Assembly: GCA_014762645.1 (NCBI GenBank)
Contig: JABURP010000093.1
Span: forward strand, 1 to 62,417
Direction: 5' to 3'
From: Crocinitomicaceae bacterium
GTDB lineage: Bacteria > Bacteroidota > Bacteroidia > Flavobacteriales_D > Crocinitomicaceae
Length of the DNA: 62,417 nt
The notes under the pieces are model-generated. The model searched no databases. It was not told the origin of the DNA and worked only from the letters and a program-made list of their open reading frames with translations. Each line of letters opens with the position of its first letter. The stretch's first letter is position 1. The position numbers were made by a program, and so were the translations under genes. This document shows, in pieces, positions 6,151-13,259 of the stretch.

Positions 6151-7641
6151 ATGTTTCTGATACAACCAATAAATCTTGATCTCAACTCTTTAAGAGAAAG
6201 TATTCCCTTAGATAGTTCTACATCAAATGATAGAATCTTATTAATAATAAATCAGATTTATCAAACATATGTCTTTGATGAAGGCATGAGAAGAAATGAT
6301 GATTATGTTTATGTATATGCTCATGTGTTAGAATCTTGTTATTATAAGTATCGGAAAATTCTAGATTGGCTTAAAGAAAATGAGGTAATAGAAATCTATG
6401 AGGGTTTTTCAAAGGGTGTATATCCCAAATGCTATAGGTTACATTCTACCTATAGGCATCAAAAATCTAAATTGGTACACGTAACAGACCCAAGAGTAAT
6501 CAAATACCTACGAAATAATCAATTAGACCTGTCAGAGACCACAATAAACAGGTATCCAGCTCTATGGAAATTTTTTAGAGAAGGTAAGTTGAAATTTGAC
6601 CGCACTAATATTGAATCAATTTTACAGGACCAATTGGATCAAGATATTCTAAATATTGGGGAAGACAATGCATATAGAAGATATTCAGAGAAGGTCTTTA
6701 GTATTGGTTGGATTGAATCAAATAGGTACTGGTTTAAACAGGACAAATTTGGTAAGAGACTTCATACTAATATTACAAATCTTAAATCAGAACTAAGAAG
6801 TAATCTCTTATATGATGATTCTTCAAAACTTGTAGAGGTAGATATAAGAAACTCTCAGCCATATTTTTCAATACCTGTTTTAGAAAAGGTTTTTGAAGAT
6901 AATCAGGAAGAAATAAGAGAATACATGATGGAAGAATATGGGATAGGGATTGATATTATGAAGAATGATCAAGATAATTCTATTAATGTTTCATATACTC
7001 TCCAGGAAACACAATCAAACCCTTTGTTTATGGGGTATTCAGAATACAAAAACTTAATATTATCAGGGGATTTATATGATGTATTTAAATTTAAAGGCCA
7101 AGAGCAATACGGAGAAAATTACTTGCAAGATTACGTAAATCGACTTCTCATAGTTCGCAACTATCAGGTAATTAATAATGGCGGTAAAAAAATTTCCTAC
7201 GGAGGTAAAACACCAAGAAAACAGCCAATAAGTAATTCGTCATGGGTAGCTCCTGACTTACGTGGATACCAGGACAGAACCATAATTAAAACAATGATAT
7301 TTGGGGTGTTCTATGGGAAACATGAAATATCTTCTTCTCATGGAGACTACAAGAGTCTTTTTAAGTCCCTTTTCCCTGATGTGTGGTATGCTTTAGGCAT
7401 CATTAAAGGTGGAGAAGGTAAAAGTGGAAGAGAATTTGCAAAGAAATTGCAAAGAATGGAATCTGCGTCTATACTGGATGTAATATGTAAACGATTAACA
7501 AAAGCCAAAAGAAACCTTCCTCTATATACAATTCATGACTGTGTAATGACAACAGAAGAAAATGTAGATTATGTAACTGAGGTTCTTCAAGAGGAATTAA
7601 CTAGAATAACAGGATATCCACCTGAAATCAATATTCATTGA
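6151..7641 (+). CDS. Divergent protein with family-A polymerase palm motifs
   Basis: A 496-aa protein. Motif B at residues 376-389 (RTIIKTMIFGVFYG) has the Arg, Lys, aromatic and Tyr at exactly the +0, +4, +8 and +12 spacing of the Pol I O-helix (E. coli R754, K758, F762, Y766). Motif C at 459-464 is YTIHDC, matching the HDE of Pol I with Cys for Glu. A candidate motif A is VEVDIRNSQP at 228-237 with Asp231. The A-B distance (~145 residues) is long, so an insertion is present. No exonuclease motifs. The N-terminal ~100 residues look like a winged-helix initiator-type region (ILDWLKENEVIEIY). Likely role: replication of the element. Polymerase activity is inference. Confidence 0.7.
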   Translation: MFLIQPINLDLNSLRESIPLDSSTSNDRILLIINQIYQTYVFDEGMRRNDDYVYVYAHVLESCYYKYRKILDWLKENEVIEIYEGFSKGVYPKCYRLHSTYRHQKSKLVHVTDPRVIKYLRNNQLDLSETTINRYPALWKFFREGKLKFDRTNIESILQDQLDQDILNIGEDNAYRRYSEKVFSIGWIESNRYWFKQDKFGKRLHTNITNLKSELRSNLLYDDSSKLVEVDIRNSQPYFSIPVLEKVFEDNQEEIREYMMEEYGIGIDIMKNDQDNSINVSYTLQETQSNPLFMGYSEYKNLILSGDLYDVFKFKGQEQYGENYLQDYVNRLLIVRNYQVINNGGKKISYGGKTPRKQPISNSSWVAPDLRGYQDRTIIKTMIFGVFYGKHEISSSHGDYKSLFKSLFPDVWYALGIIKGGEGKSGREFAKKLQRMESASILDVICKRLTKAKRNLPLYTIHDCVMTTEENVDYVTEVLQEELTRITGYPPEINIH

Positions 7642-7682
7642 AAGTATCAATCAAATCCTTCTGAAAAGAAATTTTCCGTTGT

Positions 7683-7778
7683 ATGACAACAGAAAAGACT
7701 GTAAAGTACGTTGCAGAAAAACTACTAACTGAAGTAAGAAAAAATTACGGGATATCAGCCTCAGTTCTCATGGAATAA
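7683..7778 (+). pseudogene. C-terminal remnant of a second polymerase-like gene
   Basis: Thirty-one codons plus a stop beginning MTTEKTVKYVAEKL. They match the end of the upstream protein (MTTEENVDYVTEVL, just after its HDC motif) at M, T, T, E, V, Y, V, E and L. There is no start region, so this is the 3' scrap of a related gene left by recombination or a decayed tandem duplication. It lies 41 nt after the intact gene. Confidence 0.6.
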
Positions 7779-7812
7779 TTCTATAAAATTTCTTTCGTTA
7801 CTTTTTTTAAAA

Positions 7813-7851
7813 CGTATCATTTATTCAATGATACGGAATGTCGTATCTTTG
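7813..7851 (+). promoter_or_regulatory. Operator-embedded promoter
   Basis: A perfect 9-bp inverted repeat CGTATCATT-TATTC-AATGATACG (7813-7835) is followed by a third half-site CGTATC (7842-7847) that overlaps the -7 box TATCTTTG (7844-7851, fits TAnnTTTG). The design is that of a promoter repressed by a small dimeric DNA-binding protein such as an Xre/HigA-type regulator. No such regulator is encoded in the element. Transcription would start near 7858 and run into the structured region 7888-8001. Confidence 0.5.
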
Positions 7852-7887
7852 ATTTAAAATATTGAGTTAGCGTAAGCTATTTATCTT

Positions 7888-8001
7888 GCCTTTGAAAATC
7901 GCCAGTTTATAAAGTGTACAAGAAAATAGACTTCACGCTCACGCTACAGGCGTGGGCTGTTGTTTATCTGTACACAGGGTGTCTGGCGATACCTCAAAGG
8001 C
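7888..8001. ncRNA. Nested long hairpin, candidate ncRNA or folded DNA site
   Basis: Four helices nest inside each other over 114 nt: GCCTTTGA 7888-7895 with TCAAAGGC 7994-8001; TCGCCAG 7899-7905 with CTGGCGA 7983-7989; GTGTACA 7914-7920 with TGTACAC 7969-7975; CACGC 7934-7938 with GCGTG 7950-7954. Asymmetric linkers separate them. It lies just downstream of an operator/promoter and upstream of a small membrane protein gene. Length and nesting are similar to domain 1 of the 3850-4137 region. It may be a regulatory RNA, a leader, or a single-stranded recombination site. Confidence 0.5.
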
Positions 8002-8077
8002 GGAGGGCTTCAGTTCCACGCTTCTTTCTTACTTATTAATAATCTGTTATTCGGAGCTGATAACATAAGTGCTTATT

Positions 8078-8266
8078 ATGTTGTATAGCTTTTTAAATTA
8101 TGAATTAATGCTTGTTGGGTTAGTAATTACAACGGGAATTGTCGAAACCTGTATTACTAAAGCAGAGGAACTAAGCCGGAGCAAAGTGAAATGGGGGTTA
8201 TTTGCCCTTCTCTTTCCCTTAATTGCAATCATCTGGATTAATCTATTAAAGTCAAAATCTACCTAA
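8078..8266 (+). CDS. Small membrane protein
   Basis: A 62-aa protein from ATG 8078; a GTG at 8069 would add three residues. Two hydrophobic segments are visible, at about residues 7-21 and 38-56, with a charged loop (KAEELSRSKVKWG) between. Its TAA is followed at once by the next gene's ATG. No family recognised. It lies downstream of the structured region and may be the gene served by the 7844-7851 promoter. Confidence 0.5.
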   Translation: MLYSFLNYELMLVGLVITTGIVETCITKAEELSRSKVKWGLFALLFPLIAIIWINLLKSKST

Positions 8267-8702
8267 TGAACATGAAACTTCTGTTGGCTTCATTATTGCT
8301 TTGGGCTCCTATTATTTATGCGCAAATATCAGAAGATATTTATAACGAGAATGATTCAATTATTAGCTCAGAGGCGTACACAGCTACAACGGTTATTTTA
8401 GAATTAGACCTAGAAGACTCAATTTTATTTTGGAATGTTGAGAATGAGGCTCAGGAGACTTTTATAGTAATGAATATAATGTGATTTCTATTGATAATTA
8501 CTACGAACATAATAGTCCAGGGCTTGACAGCACTTACTTTTGTAGAATTGATGCTATTAGTAGAGACACCAATGATAAAGTTGTGTTCATAGCCAATTTC
8601 GATTCTAACAGCTTTAGATATATTCCCATTGTAAAGCATCAAGCCACGGAGTCCTACTATGTATTATATGGTACTGGAATAATTCTCAATCTACCAAAAT
8701 AA
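8266..8702 (+). pseudogene. Secreted protein gene broken by a frameshift
   Basis: The first frame (8266-8484) encodes a start and signal peptide (MKLLLASLLLWAPIIYAQ) and continues to NEAQE; it then runs out quickly to a stop. A second frame, open from 8448 to 8702, continues as FYSNEYNVISIDNYYEHN and on for about 80 residues. Joined near 8450-8462, around a short T run, they give one ~145-aa exported protein. Either a real frameshift mutation or a sequencing error. No family recognised. Confidence 0.55.
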
Positions 8703-8736
8703 AACTAGCCTCCATTGGTTCTACTGGTATTTTGGG

Positions 8737-9006
8737 TTAAAATCTGTTTTTATTAAACTCTAAGCCTACCTGATGAGGTAGATATATTTTATCCTTCAAT
8801 TTTTCCATTAATTCAAGAATCTCGTCACGAGTATCTTTAGAATATCTGTATAGATTTAAGAGAACATTCGTATCAAAACAAATCAATGCATTTTCCCAAA
8901 TTGCTTTTAATTCTTCGCTAGATTTTTTTTGAAATTCTGAATATGTCGCTTTCATGGTACCATTTGTTGGAAGACTGAAAGTAACAATCTTATCTACGGT
9001 ATCCAA
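8737..9006 (-). pseudogene. Truncated PIN-like domain protein (N-terminal fragment)
   Basis: Eighty-nine codons matching the start of PIN-like (PIN_8/DUF4935) proteins: a segment LKAIWENALICFDTNVLLNLYRYS carries the first catalytic Asp of the nuclease fold, followed by LKDKIYLPHQVGLEFNKNR. Full-length members are several hundred residues long, and the later acidic catalytic residues are absent here. The reading frame ends right after the EF.KNR motif. It is a leftover of a toxin or defence-type nuclease gene, so the element has turned over cargo at this place. Confidence 0.7.
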
Positions 9007-9073
9007 TTATATAATAGGATGTTTTGTGAATTTCTGACTTCTTGAAATGAGTACTGTGCATATGAATTCCTTT

Positions 9074-10183
9074 TCAGAGGCATGGTAATTTATTTAGCGC
9101 ATTTACCTTTAACTCATTTACATGGTTTAGATATTTTAGAGTATGTGCAGTGGTTGTATGTCCTAAACAATCAGCAACTGTTTTCAAATTTGTTTGGGAT
9201 TCAGATAAGAGCATAACTGCAAAAGTGTGCCGAGCACAGTAGAAAGTTATATGCTTTTTAATCTTTGCTCTGGCTATCCAGCGCTTAATAGTTTTATTTA
9301 CTGAGTTAGTACTTGGAAGTTTGAAAATTAAACCGTCTTTTTCTTTATAGTTACTTAAAATATTGAGGGCAGATTTTGGTAGTGTATTTTGAATAAGAGT
9401 ATTGGTTTTTTGACGTCTAATAGAAATACAATCTCCAATGATATATGTCCAATCTAGTTGCCGTAGTTCAGCTAGCCCTAATCCTGTGAAACAGGCAAAG
9501 AAGAATGCGTCACTTACATTAGAATTTCCACATGGGGTTTGTTGTAGGATTCGCAATTCTTCAATTGTTAGAATTTGTTTGGTAAGCTCGTGATTTTTTA
9601 ATCGCTTTACCTTTTCATTGGGTCGAAGCATTTCCACTGGATTTACTTGAAGAAGTTCTTTTTGTTTCAATGAAATAAGAACAGAATTAAATTTTGAGAA
9701 GTAATTGTACGGTGTTTCTCCGGTTAGGTGGGAATTTTTCAAATAGTTAGCAAAACCTCTGCAAAAATCAGGTGAAATATCCTTTATTCTATGTTTCCTG
9801 ATGTCAAATCCATTGTGACACATGTAATCTACTAAAATTGATTTGGTGGCCTTAAACATCCTTAAATCACCCTTCTGGTAATTTTCTACAAAGTCATTGA
9901 AATATTCAATGAAATTTATGGATTCCTTTCTTTCCTTTAAAAAAGAAAATTCACGATACAGTAGCTCACTTTCTCTTTGAATTCTTATTTGATTTGCTAT
10001 TGCTTTCTGCTTCGAATAATCACCGTATTCTGTTGAGCCTGGAATGTACTTTATTGGTAATGTTTCTGTAAACCTTCCTTCTTCCTTTGAGTAATAATCA
10101 AGATAAAAGACTATAACTTGTTTTCCTTTATGATTTCCTTTGGTTCGTTTTTTCCCTTTTCTTTCTCTTAAAGCTACATTCAT
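9074..10183 (-). CDS. Tyrosine recombinase (integrase) of the element
   Basis: A 369-aa site-specific recombinase from the ATG at 10183; the reading frame extends further upstream but only through the tRNA gene. It has an N-terminal arm-binding region, a SAM-like core-binding domain (~90-195) and a C-terminal catalytic domain. Visible catalytic positions: Lys259 (RRQKT), Arg318 (CARHTF), His342 (LGH) and nucleophile Tyr351 (LKYLNH). The Box I arginine is replaced by Gly236 (FTGLGLAEL) and the first Box II residue is Tyr315 rather than His. Bacteroidota conjugative-transposon integrases such as IntDOT also lack the Box I Arg, so the enzyme may still work. It inserts the element into the adjacent tRNA-Leu. 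Confidence 0.9.
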   Translation of the reverse strand: MNVALRERKGKKRTKGNHKGKQVIVFYLDYYSKEEGRFTETLPIKYIPGSTEYGDYSKQKAIANQIRIQRESELLYREFSFLKERKESINFIEYFNDFVENYQKGDLRMFKATKSILVDYMCHNGFDIRKHRIKDISPDFCRGFANYLKNSHLTGETPYNYFSKFNSVLISLKQKELLQVNPVEMLRPNEKVKRLKNHELTKQILTIEELRILQQTPCGNSNVSDAFFFACFTGLGLAELRQLDWTYIIGDCISIRRQKTNTLIQNTLPKSALNILSNYKEKDGLIFKLPSTNSVNKTIKRWIARAKIKKHITFYCARHTFAVMLLSESQTNLKTVADCLGHTTTAHTLKYLNHVNELKVNALNKLPCL

Positions 10184-10328
10184 GGTCCTGATTTGTACTA
10201 ACAAAGTACTAACAAAACAATCAGATATTGAATAAAATCTTATCCACAGCCCAAGGGTTTTTAACAATTCAGAAAACTCTAAAAGATCTGCAAAACCGTA
10301 GGTTTTATAATGGATTGGAATAAAATAA

Positions 10329-10349
10329 CCCCCGACGAAGTGTCGAGGG
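10329..10349 (-). terminator. Terminator after tRNA-Leu, supplied by the element
   Basis: Hairpin with arms 10329-10336 and 10342-10349 and a 5-nt loop, located 4 nt beyond the tRNA 3' end. The C-A mismatch on the plus strand is a G-U pair in minus-strand RNA. It is inside the element, so the element brings its own terminator for the tRNA it rebuilds. Confidence 0.55.
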
Positions 10350-10373
10350 TTTGTACCTAGGGTGGGAATCGAA
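10350..10373. repeat. attR: right 24-bp direct repeat, tRNA-Leu 3' end
   Basis: Identical to 357-380. It covers the T-loop to the discriminator base of tRNA-Leu(CAA) plus 4 downstream bases. It marks the junction between element and tRNA gene. Confidence 0.85.
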
Positions 10374-10434
10374 CCCACACTCCAAAGGAACACGAGTTTG
10401 AGTCGTGCGCGTCTACCAGTTCCGCCACCTAGGC
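10354..10434 (-). tRNA. tRNA-Leu (anticodon CAA)
   Basis: An 81-nt leucine-type tRNA. Acceptor arms GCCTAGG and CCTAGGT pair throughout with one G-U, discriminator A. The anticodon stem CACGA/TCGTG closes the loop CTCAAAC, giving anticodon CAA (10400-10398) for UUG codons. A long variable arm and the T-loop TTCGATT follow. CCA is not encoded. Its 3' 20 nt are the integration target of the element. Confidence 0.92.
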
Positions 10435-10473
10435 ATTAGTTAAAGCTGTCTCATTTTTATAAAAACATACTCC

Positions 10474-10536
10474 CCTCGTTTGAGTCGTGCCTGCCTGTCT
10501 GCCGACAGGCGCGTCTAACAGTTCCGCCACTCAGGC
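10474..10536 (-). pseudogene. Broken tRNA-Leu 5' half with inserted palindrome
   Basis: On the minus strand from 10536: GCCTGAG acceptor, D-arm GCGGAACTGTTAGACGC, then an inserted 20-bp palindromic unit (10491-10510), then GCACGACTCAAAC, which ends in the anticodon loop. The rest of the tRNA is missing. The insert falls where the intact neighbour reads directly from the D arm into the anticodon stem. The acceptor strand complements the scar at 164-184 on the far side of the element. Confidence 0.7.
10491..10510. repeat. Small palindromic (REP-like) insertion
   Basis: The core GCCTGTC-TGCC-GACAGGC (10493-10510) is a perfect 7-bp hairpin. It is absent from the intact tRNA-Leu next door and is flanked by a GC dinucleotide on both sides, as expected for a small mobile palindrome. 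I see no second copy in the window. Confidence 0.55.
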
Positions 10537-10689
10537 ATCTGGTAATAGGACGGCAAATTTAGTAATTTTTTCATTCTATCTGAACTTATTTAAAGTAAAT
10601 CCAGAATCAAAACCAACGCATAAACACTTTACTTGTAATGCTTCTCAAACTTTATCTAAATCAATTATATTTGGAGTAAATCCAACGTT

Positions 10690-12204
10690 ATGAAATACTT
10701 GTATTCTTTTTTTACACTCACATGTACATTCTTATTACTCAACTGCGGAGGCGAAGAGCAATCAGATAGCACGTCAGATCTAGAGAAACACGCCAACGCT
10801 GGAGACAATTCCCTTGACGAGACAGATACCATTGCTGAAGAGCCCCAGGAACCTAAGATCTTTACAGTACACGCCATTGCAGATGGTCCGGAGAATTCCT
10901 ATTTTTTGATGGGGCCAACAGACGATAATGATGAAGAGTTGCCTTTTCCTGAGTTTAATGAATTACATATTATCCCGGATGCCGAGTGGGGAACAGATGA
11001 TGAGATTGACATGACAGTCTCAGGTATCATGTATGGCGATTTTCAACTATGGGATGAACGTTTTTCAGATGGTGAATTAAATGTGAAAGCATATTATAAC
11101 CGATCAAAATCAAAATTAGCTGCTGAGTACCATACGTTGGATGGAAAAGCTGATGGCATGGTTACCATGTACACTCCGGAAGGGGATGTCTATATGAAAA
11201 GAATGTATAATTATGGAGAACTGGAAGAGTCGATAAAAGCTCCTTATGGATTTGACTGGGAGTTCAATCAAGCTACATCCAGTTTAAGAATAAACGACGA
11301 AGATGATGCCTTTACGACTGAAGAAGGATTTACCGTGGTGAAACTTATGCCGTCCATGCATTATTCAAAAGAGAATTCACTGGAAACCATTGTAGAAAAA
11401 CCTTCTTTTGAAAATGTATTTAAAATAAACGGAGATCCATTTACCGGTTATTTAGAAGGATATGCGGAGCCTTATGATCTCAATCCTCCTCAAAAGTTTT
11501 CGCTACAGTTTAAAGATGGATGGCTCAATGGTGATATTAAAATTTACACTTTTTGGGGAGATCTTCAACTGCATGAAAAATTTGTTATGGGTGAGTTGGA
11601 TACGACTGTTTTTGTAATGGACCCGGAAGCAATGGATGGTGTGGCCAAACCAATCATTTATTTATACCCTGAAAAAGACCAAATCGTTGAGGTAAACTTG
11701 AATTTTAAAGGAAAACTAACGCATACCTACCCGAAATACAAAGATGGATGGAAAGTGCTGGCAAAACCGGATGGTACCTTGATAGACGGAGAGGGAAAAG
11801 AATACTATGCCCTCTACTGGGAAGGCAATAACCAGAAAGAATTTACAGTAAATGAAGGTTTTGTTGTCCCGGGAAATCAAACGGCTGAGTTTTTGGAAGA
11901 ATCATTAGCAATATTAGGTTTAAACAGACGTGAAGCCAATGAGTTTATTGTATTCTGGTTACCGCATCTGGAAGATAACCCTTACAACCTGATTCACTTT
12001 TCATCAGATGAGTACGAAGCCATGGCTCAAATGAAGATTCAACCACAACCCGAAACCATTATTCGTGTAATGATGGTGTACCAACCACTGTCAGAACCAA
12101 TTGAAATTCCTGTTCAGGACCTGAATAAACTGAAAAAGGAGCGTAAAGGTTTTACTGTCGTTGAATGGGGTGGGAGCGAACTATCAAAGAAAAACTCGCT
12201 TTAA
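10690..12204 (+). CDS. Lipoprotein with MORN-like repeats
   Basis: A 504-aa lipoprotein: signal peptide ending in lipobox LLLNC (Cys19) followed by an acidic, low-complexity linker. Residues ~120-200 have MORN_2-like repeats (GELNVKAYYN, GMVTMYTPEGDVYMKR). From ~325 comes a conserved module starting AKPIIYLYPEKDQ, with GW.V.A.PDG and YYALYWEG, known from uncharacterised Bacteroidota surface proteins. A -7 box TATATTTG lies at 10666-10673, so the leader is very short. It stands just outside the integrative element and is convergent with the next gene. Function unknown; likely cell-surface anchored. Confidence 0.8.
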   Translation: MKYLYSFFTLTCTFLLLNCGGEEQSDSTSDLEKHANAGDNSLDETDTIAEEPQEPKIFTVHAIADGPENSYFLMGPTDDNDEELPFPEFNELHIIPDAEWGTDDEIDMTVSGIMYGDFQLWDERFSDGELNVKAYYNRSKSKLAAEYHTLDGKADGMVTMYTPEGDVYMKRMYNYGELEESIKAPYGFDWEFNQATSSLRINDEDDAFTTEEGFTVVKLMPSMHYSKENSLETIVEKPSFENVFKINGDPFTGYLEGYAEPYDLNPPQKFSLQFKDGWLNGDIKIYTFWGDLQLHEKFVMGELDTTVFVMDPEAMDGVAKPIIYLYPEKDQIVEVNLNFKGKLTHTYPKYKDGWKVLAKPDGTLIDGEGKEYYALYWEGNNQKEFTVNEGFVVPGNQTAEFLEESLAILGLNRREANEFIVFWLPHLEDNPYNLIHFSSDEYEAMAQMKIQPQPETIIRVMMVYQPLSEPIEIPVQDLNKLKKERKGFTVVEWGGSELSKKNSL

Positions 12205-12216
12205 TCTGAAGATTAA

Positions 12217-13080
12217 TTAGGAGAAGTTTTCCGGGTCGTTGAGATCCATTAAAATGGAATCAATGGTTTGGGTAGATTCTCCAAGCAATCGTAAGAAGTG
12301 TTTAGCCTTCTTTAGTTCGATCAGGTAAAGTACTTGTTTTTCATCCATTTCCAGTTCAGTGGTCAACCTGCTTTCAAAGGACCTGTCGTGAAAGTAATTC
12401 ACGGCTTTTCTATATTGAGCACCACGGACACCAGTTTTGTGGTAAAAATTAAGTAATTGCGTATAGTGACCAATTGTCGTTAACCGGTCGGCGTGTAAAT
12501 CCGAATTAGCAATGGCAAACTGAGATTTCGGCAGGTCATAGAATGCGCCTCCATCTACATATTGCACCTCACCTTTCCCAATTTCAAATAATTGCGAATT
12601 TTCAGTAATGCCATCTACCATCTGGGATGTTCCGTAAACATGTATGGATAGGACATTTTCCCGGTAAGGGTTTCCCATTTGGTGAATAAGCGACTGGTCA
12701 ACCGGAATTACTTCTTCAGGTGCCAGTTTTTCTCTAAATAATGTGGTTAAATAATCGCCATCCAGTGAGTAAGTTGAATGTTCCAATCTACCAAAAGTCT
12801 TTACAGCCCCCCAATTGGTATACCCATGATTGTGTATGGCAGTAAAGTCACCCGGAGCCCAGGAGACAACTAGGACCTCAAAATGATTTGTCTGGTATAC
12901 CAGTTTCCGTCCATATCCCTCCTTTTTCGGGTGATCGAACGTAGTAAAATCTTTCAATTCCTTTTTCTGAATATTTGCTGCTTTAAGCAGTTGAGTAATT
13001 TCAGCCGTAGTGAAATCGGTTCGGTCGCCAATTGATTCGATCAAAGTTGACACCGAAAGTGGTAATGTAAGTTTATTCAT
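12217..13080 (-). CDS. Cysteine dioxygenase-family cupin protein
   Basis: A 287-aa cytosolic protein. The cupin core lies at ~65-155: HNHGYTNWGAVKTFGRLEHS carries the His-x-His and the downstream Glu/His pattern, and IHQMGNPYRENVLSIHVYG holds the third metal-binding His and the SIHVYG strand typical of cysteine dioxygenases (CDO type I). These oxidise cysteine to cysteine sulfinate with Fe(II) and O2. The C-terminal ~100 residues are an extension not found in short CDOs. Substrate not certain; a related thiol is possible. It is monocistronic between two convergent/divergent neighbours. Confidence 0.75.
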   Translation of the reverse strand: MNKLTLPLSVSTLIESIGDRTDFTTAEITQLLKAANIQKKELKDFTTFDHPKKEGYGRKLVYQTNHFEVLVVSWAPGDFTAIHNHGYTNWGAVKTFGRLEHSTYSLDGDYLTTLFREKLAPEEVIPVDQSLIHQMGNPYRENVLSIHVYGTSQMVDGITENSQLFEIGKGEVQYVDGGAFYDLPKSQFAIANSDLHADRLTTIGHYTQLLNFYHKTGVRGAQYRKAVNYFHDRSFESRLTTELEMDEKQVLYLIELKKAKHFLRLLGESTQTIDSILMDLNDPENFS

Positions 13081-13259
13081 CTTTCAATATTCCCTACCAA
13101 ATATAACGAATGAGGGTAGTGAATAATTGCAAAGTTAAGCAATTCTTTTAACGGGTTCATTGTGAATAACATGATTTTCAGGCTTATATATTGACGCATA
13201 AAGATTTTTTTTATAGAGCGATTAAACCATTTTAAAACCTTTTAGTCATAACAGAACAA

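Noticed and set aside
10184-10393. N-terminal extension of the integrase frame
   Set aside because: The extra codons translate the tRNA-Leu gene and its terminator; the ATG at 10183 fits the family start.
10487-10693. 68-codon plus-strand reading frame
   Set aside because: It runs through the broken tRNA and the promoter of the lipoprotein gene; its start is within the palindrome insert.
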